From contig CAZHFW010000030.1 in assembly GCA_964531675.1 (NCBI GenBank), positions 1 to 41,380 of the forward strand: 41,380 bases of DNA, in the 5' to 3' direction. A program made the position numbers and the translations under genes. Positions 20,226-27,915 of the stretch are shown here, piece after piece. Every line of letters begins with the position of its first letter. Position 1 is the first letter of the stretch. This DNA is from CAZHFW01 sp964531675 (GTDB taxonomy: Bacteria > Planctomycetota > Phycisphaerae > Phycisphaerales > UBA1924). Under the pieces are notes generated by a model. That model was given only the letters and a program-made list of their open reading frames with translations, did not search any database and had not been told where the DNA came from.

Positions 20226-20253
20226 GCCCACGACTCGCGGACTCGTCGTGGGC
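20226..20253 (+). terminator. Hairpin after nuclease-like gene
   Basis: A perfect 9-bp stem GCCCACGAC (20226-20234) and GTCGTGGGC (20245-20253) with a 10-nt loop lies 43 bases past the stop. There is no proper T-tract (GTGCGAGCTTTC follows), so intrinsic termination is only possible. Confidence 0.4.
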
Positions 20254-20327
20254 GTGCGAGCTTTCGTCGCATGACTACGCGTTGATCCCGGGGCGTTGAT
20301 TGCGCATCGAGCCCGCCAAGCTTCCGC

Positions 20328-21320
20328 TCAGAGGTTGATCGCCGACATCCCCCGCTCCGCGTAGCGGTTCCCCGCTGCCAGGCCCATGGGGAACGCTGCG
20401 TCGATCCGGGCCAGGTCGTCCTTGGTCAGTCTGACTTCTCCCGCGCCCAGGTTCTCTTCGAGGTACTTGAGCCTCTTGGTCCCCGGGATCGGGATGATGT
20501 CCTCGCCTTGCGCGAGCGTCCACGCGATCGCGAGCTGGCTTGGCGTGCATCCCTTCTCTTTGGCGATCTGCGTGACCTTTGCCACCACGTCCAGGTTCTT
20601 CTGGAAGTTCTCGCCTTGGAACCGCGGCATGTTCCGCCGCCAGTCATCCGGGGCCAGGTCGTCGATCGTCTTGTACTGTCCGGTCAGGAATCCGCGGCCC
20701 AGGGGCGAGTACGCGACGAACGCGATCCCGAGCTCGCGGCAGGTCGCCAGGATTTCCGCTTCGGGCTCGCGGCTCCAAAGCGAGTACTCCGTCTGCAGCG
20801 CCGCGATCGGATGCACCTTGGCCGCCCGACGGATGGTCGCGGGCGCCGCTTCGGAAAGGCCCAGGAAGCGGATCTTTCCCGCCTTCTTGAGCTCGGCCAT
20901 CGCGCCGACAGTTTCCTCGATGGGCGTGTTGCGATCGACGCGGTGCTGGTAGTAGAGATCGATCACGTCGATCCCGAGCCGCTTGAGGCTCGCATCGCAC
21001 GCCTGCTTCACGTACGCCGCATCGCCCCGCACACCGAGGAACTCGCCCGAGGCGGAGCGCACATTTGCGAACTTGGTCGCGACGAACGCACGATCACGGC
21101 GATCCCGGATGGCCTTGCCGACCAGTTCCTCGTTCCGGCCCACGCCGTACATGTCGGCGGTGTCCAGGAAGTTTGCGCCCATCTCGATCGAGCGGTGGAT
21201 GACCCGGATCGACTCGGACTCATCCTGAGCCTTGGGGTCGTAGAAATCGCTCATGCCCATGCAGCCAAGGCCGATCTCCCCCACCGCCGGCCCGTTCCGC
21301 CCGAGTCGCCTCGTCTTCAT
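20328..21320 (-). CDS. Aldo/keto reductase
   Basis: This NAD(P)H-dependent oxidoreductase of 330 residues has a complete TIM-barrel AKR signature. The catalytic tetrad is Asp53 and Tyr58 (FLDTADMYG), Lys83 (ATKF) and His126 (YYQHRVD). The C-terminal cofactor-binding stretch IIPIPGTKRLKYLEENLGA is present. It most resembles the bacterial AKR13-type and plant auxin-induced-like enzymes that reduce assorted aldehydes and ketones; the natural substrate cannot be told. GGAGG (21324-21328 in reverse complement) precedes ATG 21320. It appears monocistronic, with the small membrane protein gene upstream on the same strand 102 bases away. Confidence 0.92.
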   Translation of the reverse strand: MKTRRLGRNGPAVGEIGLGCMGMSDFYDPKAQDESESIRVIHRSIEMGANFLDTADMYGVGRNEELVGKAIRDRRDRAFVATKFANVRSASGEFLGVRGDAAYVKQACDASLKRLGIDVIDLYYQHRVDRNTPIEETVGAMAELKKAGKIRFLGLSEAAPATIRRAAKVHPIAALQTEYSLWSREPEAEILATCRELGIAFVAYSPLGRGFLTGQYKTIDDLAPDDWRRNMPRFQGENFQKNLDVVAKVTQIAKEKGCTPSQLAIAWTLAQGEDIIPIPGTKRLKYLEENLGAGEVRLTKDDLARIDAAFPMGLAAGNRYAERGMSAINL

Positions 21321-21422
21321 GCTGCCTCCTTGAAGTGCGCCCCTCGCCCCCGCACCACAGGAAATCTTCCGGATCTGCCGGCTCGTGTCAACTGATGGTC
21401 GCTCCGATGCTCTCCAGCCGAT

Positions 21423-21815
21423 TCAGGCGACCGCGAGAAGGACCACGGGCGCGATGTACCCCACCAGCGCCACGCCGATGAGCAGCGGCACAACCCAGGC
21501 CCCCGCCTGAGCACCGTCCGCGATCACCCGCATCGCCATCGATCCGAGCACGAGTGTCCCCGGAATCGCGACCGGCGCCGTGAGCCACATCGCCAATCCG
21601 CGCCGGCCGGCACTCAACAGGAACGGCGCTGCCGCGAACCCCGCGTGCACAGGAACCACCAGCGCCAGCGCGACGATCATTCCGATCGACACCGCGTTGC
21701 CCGCACCAAAGGAACGGCGGAAACCCGAAGCCAGGTTGATCACGCCGATCAAGCCCGCGCAGAGCACGATCGGCGAGAGCACCAGTCCGATCATGACCGC
21801 AACTCTTGGAAGCAT
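21423..21815 (-). CDS. Small polytopic membrane protein
   Basis: The 130-residue product has four likely membrane helices (VAVMIGLVLSPIVLCAGLIG; IGMIVALALVVPVHAGFA; LTAPVAIPGTLVLGSMAM; VVPLLIGVALVGYIAPVVLL) and few charged residues. GAGGAG seven bases before ATG 21815 selects this start over the much longer open frame to 22067. No family is recognised. Its own terminus is two helix-lengths short of any known transporter, so a transport role should not be assumed. Confidence 0.65.
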   Translation of the reverse strand: MLPRVAVMIGLVLSPIVLCAGLIGVINLASGFRRSFGAGNAVSIGMIVALALVVPVHAGFAAAPFLLSAGRRGLAMWLTAPVAIPGTLVLGSMAMRVIADGAQAGAWVVPLLIGVALVGYIAPVVLLAVA

Positions 21816-22377
21816 GCTCCGACTCCTCGAGGCGACCGAACCGCCGCCGGACACCATGCGACGTTCCGATTGCCAGAAGCCAAATTCCGCGGGATTCACT
21901 TGCGTTGGGCCCGGAAGCCGATACTGTTGTCCTGCGGCCTTTGCCGCTGCGAGTAAAAGCCGATGACTGCCATTGCCTGAACATCCCCGCCGGAACGCCC
22001 CACCGCCGCTTTTCGCCGCGCTGGAGGCCATCCCGGCAAGCCGCTGCTGATCTGAATCAGATCGCAAGGCTGCTCCCGAAACGGGACCACTGAACCGCCA
22101 ACATCCTGTGCTGGCTCCGATGCCGCTCGTCCTTCACGGTGCGATCGCTCGGTTCCTGGCATTCGCGGCTGCGTTCAGCGTCCATTCCGCCGGCGGGGAC
22201 CGCACTTCACCACTTCACATGCGACGCACGACCACTCCTCATCGAGGGGTTCCTTCGTGCTTGTCGCGCCACGCTGCACGCTTCCGCGCCGCGATACCCA
22301 TCGTGCGCACGCGTGCAGCCAGAGGTCTCTTGCGCCCGCAATCAGGGGTCACGCCCCTCCCGCTTCTCAACACACCC
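21816..22377. other. Intergenic region without a supported gene
   Basis: In these 562 bases the open frames on both strands give Arg/Ala-rich translations without motifs. A palindrome GATCTG-aat-CAGATC is at 22049-22063, and a direct repeat CACTTCAC occurs twice near 22203-22218. The region presumably holds the divergent promoters of the two flanking small genes; I cannot define them. Confidence 0.4.
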
Positions 22378-22731
22378 ATGTCACAAAAGTCTCACGCCGA
22401 CACGTCGTTCCGCTGCACCGTCTGCAACTGGCACACGCCGCCCGCAGCGTTCGGCTCCAAGCACCGCAACCACTGTCCGCGCTGCCTCTGGTCAAGGCAC
22501 CTCGATGAGGAGCCAGGCGATCGCCGCTGCGCCTGCCGGGGAAGCATGGAGCCCATCGCCATCGAAGTCCGCAAGGACGGCGAATGGGCCCTGATCCACC
22601 GCTGCTCAGACTGCGGCGTCCTGCGCACCAACCGGATCGCGGGCGACGATCACGAGCGATCACTGCTCGCGCTGGCCCTCAGGCCGATCGCACGCCCCGC
22701 GTTCCCGCTTGATGACATCCGCGATCCGTGA
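22378..22731 (+). CDS. RNHCP-domain zinc-binding protein
   Basis: The 117-residue product has an RNHCP motif (residues 30-34) within a Cys-rich pattern: Cys13/Cys16, Cys33/Cys36, Cys51/Cys53 and Cys76/Cys79, enough for two zinc sites. This fits the small RNHCP domain family, whose function is unknown. ATG 22378 is chosen because all conserved sequence follows it; the frame runs upstream to 22108 with low-complexity sequence. It ends three bases before the convergent patatin-like gene. Confidence 0.8.
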   Translation: MSQKSHADTSFRCTVCNWHTPPAAFGSKHRNHCPRCLWSRHLDEEPGDRRCACRGSMEPIAIEVRKDGEWALIHRCSDCGVLRTNRIAGDDHERSLLALALRPIARPAFPLDDIRDP

Positions 22732-22734
22732 GGA

Positions 22735-24003
22735 TCACTTCTCCTCGAGTAGCTTGGCGCGCTGATCCGCGGTCAGGGTCCACAGACGCCACGAGTCGGG
22801 GTCCGCGCCGAGCTTGCGCCCGAGGTCCGCCAAGGAGTTCATCGTCTCCTTCTTGAAGTCCCCCTTGACCGGGGCACGCCATTCAGAGGGGATCGCAACC
22901 ACGCGAACCTCGATGTTGGTCCCGTAGAGCGTGTTCGTGAAATCCGCCTCGGCGGTCAGCCAGCGGATCTCCGCGACCGTCGCCGAGCGGATCGCGGTGC
23001 CCAGGCTCGGGCCCACGATCGAAGGCCAGCGCGGCTGCACCGTCTCAGGAGGCTGGGCAAGCTGGTTGTTCACGATGATCCAGTACCTGACCTTGGGCAT
23101 CGGCTTGCCGGGATACTCGTGGCGCCAGCGCTGCAGGAGGCCCTGAGGACTCCGCGCATCCAGACGCAGGAAGACGTTGGCCGTCACGCCGCCGTCAGCG
23201 TAGAGGGACTCCTCGATCCGCACCGGCGGGAAGACCGCGGGAATCGCAGCCGACGCGAGCAGAATGCGCTGCACGTGGTCGACGCCCGCCGCATCGTTCA
23301 CCTTCTCCGCTTCCGCACCGACGTTCCAGAACTTCTGACGTCCGAAGTCCAGATCGGTTGCGCCGACCGCGAGCACGCGGCCCTTGCGCGACTGCTCCGC
23401 GATCTGCTTGATCTCAGGGTCGGACACCGACTTGCGCACATCACGCTCGAGCCCGGGGAGCTCCATGAACGAGGGATTCGAGGGCAGGAAGAAGAGAAGG
23501 CCGCGTTCCTGAATCCAATCGGACTTGGGATTGCGGTAGATGTCCTCGACCTGCTTGTACGCCTGCTCGGTCCCGATGAAGGCGAATGGCGCGAGCAGGG
23601 CACCGGTGCTGACGCCCGTCACGACGTCGAACTCGGGGCGCTTCATCGCCGGATCCGGACAGTCCGCCCAGCCATTGAGGAAGCCCGCGCCGAAGGCGCC
23701 GTAGTCGCCGCCGCCTGACAGCGCCAGCAGATCGACCGTGCCGTGGTGGTCGCTCTCTTCCTTCATCCGGACAAGCAAGCGATCGACAGCGCTGGTGAAC
23801 GTCGAGTTGCTCTCGGAGGCATCGACCTTCTCTCTCTCGTAAAGCTGCGCCTCGGTCTTCACCGCACGCGACGAGCCGCAGCCCGCGAGCCCGATGATCG
23901 CGGGAGCGGTCGCGACCAACACCGCAAGAGCTCGAAGCGTCCGAAGGGGACGTTCAGCGGAAGAAGCAAGGCCCGATCGGGACGTCAGAACAGAGGTGCG
24001 CAT
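22735..24003 (-). CDS. Patatin-like phospholipase lipoprotein
   Basis: The 422-residue product has an N-terminal hydrophobic segment ending in a lipobox (LAGC) and is therefore likely lipid-anchored outside the cytoplasmic membrane. The patatin domain is clear: oxyanion loop SGGGDYGAFGAG, nucleophile elbow GVSTG, and the Asp of the Ser-Asp dyad in YADGGVTANV. It should hydrolyse acyl esters of phospholipids; the physiological target is unknown. The C-terminal ~130 residues are a family extension. ATG 24003 is taken as start because the signal sequence follows; the frame extends 32 codons upstream. Divergent from the SnoaL-VOC gene, 101 bases apart. Confidence 0.9.
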   Translation of the reverse strand: MRTSVLTSRSGLASSAERPLRTLRALAVLVATAPAIIGLAGCGSSRAVKTEAQLYEREKVDASESNSTFTSAVDRLLVRMKEESDHHGTVDLLALSGGGDYGAFGAGFLNGWADCPDPAMKRPEFDVVTGVSTGALLAPFAFIGTEQAYKQVEDIYRNPKSDWIQERGLLFFLPSNPSFMELPGLERDVRKSVSDPEIKQIAEQSRKGRVLAVGATDLDFGRQKFWNVGAEAEKVNDAAGVDHVQRILLASAAIPAVFPPVRIEESLYADGGVTANVFLRLDARSPQGLLQRWRHEYPGKPMPKVRYWIIVNNQLAQPPETVQPRWPSIVGPSLGTAIRSATVAEIRWLTAEADFTNTLYGTNIEVRVVAIPSEWRAPVKGDFKKETMNSLADLGRKLGADPDSWRLWTLTADQRAKLLEEK

Positions 24004-24104
24004 GTCCTCAGTCTCGACCCTCCGAGGCGCAACGTCAAGCGACTCCGACTTCGGACTTTCCCCAGGCCCCGGGAACTCTCCCGGACGGGACCCGTCCAAG
24101 GGAC

Positions 24105-24920
24105 ATGCTCACGCCCAAGTTCGCCGACCAGTTCACTCGCCAGTGGATCGCCGCCTGGAACGCTCGCGATCTGGACCAGATCCTCGCCCACTACACCGAG
24201 GACTTCGAGTTCTCCTCGCCGCTGATCGCCAAGATCGCAGGCCATGAGTCCGGGACGCTCGTCGGAAAGGCTGCGGTGCGCGCCTATTGGACCGCAGCTC
24301 TTGCGCGATTTCCGTCGCTTCACTTCGTTCGGCTGGGGTTCCATACCGGAGCCAACTCCGTCGTTCTGCGCTACCGATCGGTCTTCGACACCATCGCGTG
24401 CGAGACCTTCCACTTCACGCCCGAAGGCAAGGTCTGGCGTGCGGACGCCCACTACAACCAGCCCGACCTCGAGGCTGCCCGGAGCCAGCAGACCTGGCTC
24501 TTCGCGTCCCACGCGACGCCGATCCTGAATGTCTCGAGCGTGCGCGACTCCTTCGCATGGTTCGAAAGGCTGGGCTTCCGCCAGTGTTGGGGATGGTCCA
24601 GTTCGGGCAATCCCACCGATCCCCCCACCTTTGGGGCAGTCGGCGCCGGGGAGGTGCAGATCTTCCTGTGCCTGAACGGCCAAGGCGGCCGCGGGCGCGG
24701 CGTCAACCGCTCGACCTCAGGCGGCTCCGATGGCGACGACACCGTGGACAAGGGCGTTTGGATGACCCTCTGGGTCCCCGAAGTCGATTCGGTGTACGCA
24801 CGCTGCCGCGAACAGGGATTGGACGTCACGCACCCCCCCACCGACGAGCCTTGGGGCGTCCGCGAGATGCACGTGCGCCATCCCGATGGCCACGTCATCC
24901 GCGTCAGCAGCGGGCACTAA
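24105..24920 (+). CDS. SnoaL-like / VOC (glyoxalase-type) fusion protein
   Basis: The 271-residue product joins two small domains. Residues 1-~125 are SnoaL/NTF2-like (FTRQWIAAWNARDLDQILAHY, then VRAYWTAALARFPSLHF and ETFHFTPEGKV). Residues ~135-271 are a VOC domain (ATPILNVSSVRDSFAWFERLGF, ending REMHVRHPDGHVIRVSSG), similar to bleomycin-resistance or glyoxalase-like proteins. A single VOC domain normally dimerises; possible function is ligand binding or a small-molecule isomerase or dioxygenase. A Gly/Ser-rich loop (about 195-212) interrupts the VOC domain. The GNAT gene starts eight bases after its stop, so the two form an operon, possibly of detoxification type. Confidence 0.82.
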   Translation: MLTPKFADQFTRQWIAAWNARDLDQILAHYTEDFEFSSPLIAKIAGHESGTLVGKAAVRAYWTAALARFPSLHFVRLGFHTGANSVVLRYRSVFDTIACETFHFTPEGKVWRADAHYNQPDLEAARSQQTWLFASHATPILNVSSVRDSFAWFERLGFRQCWGWSSSGNPTDPPTFGAVGAGEVQIFLCLNGQGGRGRGVNRSTSGGSDGDDTVDKGVWMTLWVPEVDSVYARCREQGLDVTHPPTDEPWGVREMHVRHPDGHVIRVSSGH

Positions 24921-24928
24921 AGTTCCGC

Positions 24929-25483
24929 ATGCTTGTCCGCCACGCCTCGCCGAGCGACGTCAAGGCCATCACCGCGATCCTCAACCGCGAGATCGCCGAA
25001 GGCGACGCCCACTTTGGGGCCAGGGCGGTCTCGGAGTCCTCGGTCGCGTCCGAACTGGACTCTGCGCTACAGGGCGTCCGGTTCGACCCCGACGACCCCA
25101 AAACCACGCCGCCGTTTGTCGCGCACTATCCGTGGCTGGTCGCGACCGAATCCGAGACCGGACCCGTGCTGGGCTTCGCCCGCGCCGGCGCGTGGAAGAC
25201 ACGCGAGTGCTACGCGCGTTCGACCGAGATCGGCGTCTACGTCCTTCCTTCGCATCAGGGCCGCGGCATCGGCCGCATGCTCTACCAGCAGCTCTTCCCG
25301 TTGCTCAGGCAGCAGGGCTTCCGCACCGTTCTCGCGGGCATCGCGCTCCCCAACACGCCGAGCGTCAGGCTGCACGAGTCCTTCGGCATGAAGCACGTCG
25401 GCACGCTCCCGATGGTCGGCTTCAAGCACGGCCGCTGGCGCGACGTGGGCTATTGGACACTCACCTTTTCCGACGCAACCTGA
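24929..25483 (+). CDS. GNAT N-acetyltransferase, phosphinothricin/methionine-sulfoximine type
   Basis: The 184-residue product is a GCN5-related acetyltransferase. The acetyl-CoA loop QGRGIG is at 110-115, and the C-terminal region SVRLHESFGMKHVGTLPMVG followed by GRWRDVGYW matches the phosphinothricin acetyltransferase/MddA subfamily, which acetylates the amino group of small toxic amino acids. ATG 24929 follows the stop of the SnoaL-VOC gene by eight bases. It differs from the subfamily by a ~15-residue polar insertion around residues 45-63. It ends ten bases from convergent hypE. Confidence 0.88.
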   Translation: MLVRHASPSDVKAITAILNREIAEGDAHFGARAVSESSVASELDSALQGVRFDPDDPKTTPPFVAHYPWLVATESETGPVLGFARAGAWKTRECYARSTEIGVYVLPSHQGRGIGRMLYQQLFPLLRQQGFRTVLAGIALPNTPSVRLHESFGMKHVGTLPMVGFKHGRWRDVGYWTLTFSDAT

Positions 25484-25493
25484 CCCAAATCGG

Positions 25494-26558
25494 TCAGCAG
25501 ATGCGAGGCAGCTCCTCGCCGTAGGGCTTCTGGATCACGCGCCGGCCGCCAACATCGGTCACGACCTCGCACAAACCATCACCGGTGTCCTCGAAGCGCC
25601 CGACGACCGCAGCGTTTCGACCGAGCGGGTGCTGCCGCATGGCGCGGAGCGCCGCCTCCATGGCCTCGGGTCTCACCACCATCATCACCTTCCCCTCGTT
25701 GGCGACCGAAAGCGGATCCAGCCCCAGGATCTCCGCGGCATACCGCGTCGAAGGCTCGATCGGAATCGAAGGCTCATCGATCGAGAGCCTCCAGCCTGAC
25801 TTCTGCGCCAGGTCCGCCGCGACGCCCGCAAAGCCGCCGCGTGTGGGATCTCGCATGTACACGACGCGCTCGCCGCACTTGGCCAGGACCGCGTCGATGA
25901 GCCCGTTGAGCGGGGCCACATCGCTCCGCAGATCACTCCGCACCGACTCGGCGTGCTCGCGCTGGAGCATGACCGCAAGCCCATGCTCGGCGATGGTGCC
26001 GCTGACGAGCAGCACATCGCCCGGGCGGATCAGCCTCACGCCGAGCTTGACGCCTGGCCTCAGCGCACCAACGCCCGCGGTGTTGATGTAGAGACCATCG
26101 CCCTGGCCCTTTCCAACCACCTTGGTGTCGCCCGTGACGATGCGCACGCCCGCCTCCTCCGCGGTCTTGGCGATCGAGTCGAGAATCTCGCCAAGGGTGG
26201 AGAGCTCAAGCCCTTCTTCGATGATCAGCGCCAGCGAGATGAACTGAGGCGTCGCGCCGCTCACCGCCAGATCGTTCACGGTCCCGCTGATCGCGAGCCT
26301 CCCGATGTCCCCGCCCGGGAAACGGAGGGGCTGAACGACATACGAGTCGGTCGTGAAGAGCATCTCGCCGCTGTGCATGGGCAACTTGGCCGCATCGTCC
26401 ATCGCGTCGAGATAGGGATTGGAGAACCGCGGCCCGATGAGCTCCGCGACCAGATCGTCGGTGAGCTGCCCGCCCCCGCCGTGCGCGAGAACGACGCGCT
26501 TGCGTTGGGCCGAAAGCAGCGACGCCGCGCTGAAGGTCCGATCCTGGTTGCTGTTCAT
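25494..26558 (-). CDS. hypE: Hydrogenase maturation protein HypE
   Basis: HypE accepts a carbamoyl group from HypF on its C-terminal cysteine and dehydrates it to a thiocyanate, the source of the CN ligands of the [NiFe] centre. The 354-residue product belongs to the PurM/AIR synthetase fold (VVLAHGGGGQ, then DDAAKLP and VNDLAVSGATP) and ends in the required PRIC, with Cys354 as terminal residue. ATG 26558 overlaps the stop of hypD by four bases. It is the last gene of the hya-hyp block. Confidence 0.97.
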   Translation of the reverse strand: MNSNQDRTFSAASLLSAQRKRVVLAHGGGGQLTDDLVAELIGPRFSNPYLDAMDDAAKLPMHSGEMLFTTDSYVVQPLRFPGGDIGRLAISGTVNDLAVSGATPQFISLALIIEEGLELSTLGEILDSIAKTAEEAGVRIVTGDTKVVGKGQGDGLYINTAGVGALRPGVKLGVRLIRPGDVLLVSGTIAEHGLAVMLQREHAESVRSDLRSDVAPLNGLIDAVLAKCGERVVYMRDPTRGGFAGVAADLAQKSGWRLSIDEPSIPIEPSTRYAAEILGLDPLSVANEGKVMMVVRPEAMEAALRAMRQHPLGRNAAVVGRFEDTGDGLCEVVTDVGGRRVIQKPYGEELPRIC

Positions 26559-27670
26559 CGCACCGTCTCCTTCACGCGGGCCGCGACCTGAGCCTGATGC
26601 CGCCGATACTTGAACCACGCCTGGCATGTGCCTTCCGAGCTGACCATGCAAGGCCCGACCGGATACACCGGCGTGCACACTTTGCCGAAGAGTCGACACT
26701 CGACCGGCGCCGCCCGTCCCGTGATGACCTTGCCGCAGATGCACCCCTTGGGCTCATGGTCCTCACCAAGCACCACGCTGTGACGCTTGAACGCGTCGAA
26801 CGCCTCGTATTCGGGTCGGACGTCCAGTCCGCTGCCCGGCATCTCGCCCAGGGCCCTCCACGCCGAGTCCCCCGGCACGAAGACGCGATCGATCAGGGCC
26901 ATCGCATGCGTGTTCCCCTGATCGCTGACCACCTCCGGATAGATGTTCTCGAGCTTGGCTTCTCCCGCGACGACCTGCCGCGCAAGGTGAAGCACGCCTT
27001 CCATGATCTGCAAGGCCTCAAAGCCCGTGACCACGCAAGGCTTGCGATACGTCTCGACGATGGGTCGATACGCCTCGCTCCCGATGATGACGCTCACATG
27101 CCCCGGGCAGACGAATCCGTCGATACGCACATCCGGATCCGAGAGCAGCGCCCGCATCGCGGGAAGCACGAGCTTGTGGCAAGGCAGGACCGTGAAGTTC
27201 TCGACCTTCTCTGCTGCCGCCTGCAGCACCGCCGCCGCCGTCGCCGGCGCGGTGGTCTCAAAGCCGACCGCAGCGAAGACGAACTGCCGCGCAGGCTCTG
27301 CCTTCGCGATGTCCAGGGCCTCGAGCGTGCTGGTCACGACGCGGACATCCGCGCCCTCGCTCCGGGCCAGTTCGAGCGATCCGCCCGCCCCCGCGACGCG
27401 GATCATGTCGCCGTAGGTCAGGATCGTCACATCGCCGCGCCGCCCGAGGGCCACCAGCGCGTCGATGTACCGCTGGGCGGTCACGCACACCGGGCACCCG
27501 GGCCCGCTGATGAGCTTGACACCCTTGGGCATGAGCGAGTGCACACCGCTCCGGCACGCATTGACCGTGTGCGTCCCGCAGACCTCCATCAGACAGATCG
27601 GCGTCGCCCGACCTTTCACCAGCGCATGCAGCTCATCGGTGTAGGTCCGCATCCGTTCGCGCATGTTCAT
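26555..27670 (-). CDS. hypD: Hydrogenase maturation protein HypD
   Basis: HypD is the Fe-S scaffold on which, with HypC, the Fe(CN)2CO unit is assembled. The 371-residue product has the expected motifs: MEVCGTHT (Cys31), GPGCPVCVT (Cys59, Cys62), the CPGHVS region, and the C-terminal [4Fe-4S] ligands in GCICGKV, VECRLFGKVC. Length is typical. It overlaps hypC at its 5' end and hypE at its 3' end by four bases each, giving tight translational coupling of hypC-hypD-hypE. Confidence 0.97.
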   Translation of the reverse strand: MNMRERMRTYTDELHALVKGRATPICLMEVCGTHTVNACRSGVHSLMPKGVKLISGPGCPVCVTAQRYIDALVALGRRGDVTILTYGDMIRVAGAGGSLELARSEGADVRVVTSTLEALDIAKAEPARQFVFAAVGFETTAPATAAAVLQAAAEKVENFTVLPCHKLVLPAMRALLSDPDVRIDGFVCPGHVSVIIGSEAYRPIVETYRKPCVVTGFEALQIMEGVLHLARQVVAGEAKLENIYPEVVSDQGNTHAMALIDRVFVPGDSAWRALGEMPGSGLDVRPEYEAFDAFKRHSVVLGEDHEPKGCICGKVITGRAAPVECRLFGKVCTPVYPVGPCMVSSEGTCQAWFKYRRHQAQVAARVKETVR

Positions 27671-27912
27671 GTGCGAGCCTCCCGGGGGATGATGTCAAGC
27701 GCCCCCTCCACCGACTCCACGATCTTCCAGGTCTCGATGGCGTCCTGCTCCTCGACCACGCGGATCGCAAAGCCCGCGTGCACAAGCACCCAGTCACCCA
27801 CGCCCGCCTCGGGCGTCATGATCAGGCTCACCTTCATGCGGGCTTGCCCGATCCGCACCCAGGCGAGCATCCCATCGCTTTCCTCGATCCGAGCCGGCAA
27901 TGCCAGACACAT
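27667..27912 (-). CDS. hypC: Hydrogenase maturation chaperone HypC
   Basis: HypC is the small chaperone that carries the iron unit with HypD and delivers it to the large-subunit precursor. The 81-residue product starts MCLALPARI, with the essential Cys2 exposed after Met removal, and has the OB-like GDWVLVHAGFAI stretch. Only one HypC is encoded in the window; it must serve both large subunits unless a paralogue lies elsewhere. It starts three bases after the hypF stop. Confidence 0.97.
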   Translation of the reverse strand: MCLALPARIEESDGMLAWVRIGQARMKVSLIMTPEAGVGDWVLVHAGFAIRVVEEQDAIETWKIVESVEGALDIIPREART

Positions 27913-27915
27913 GCG

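Noticed and set aside
22108..22377. N-terminal extension of the RNHCP protein
   Set aside because: The upstream 90 codons are Arg/Pro/Ala-rich with no similarity to the family; the Cys-rich domain begins right after ATG 22378.
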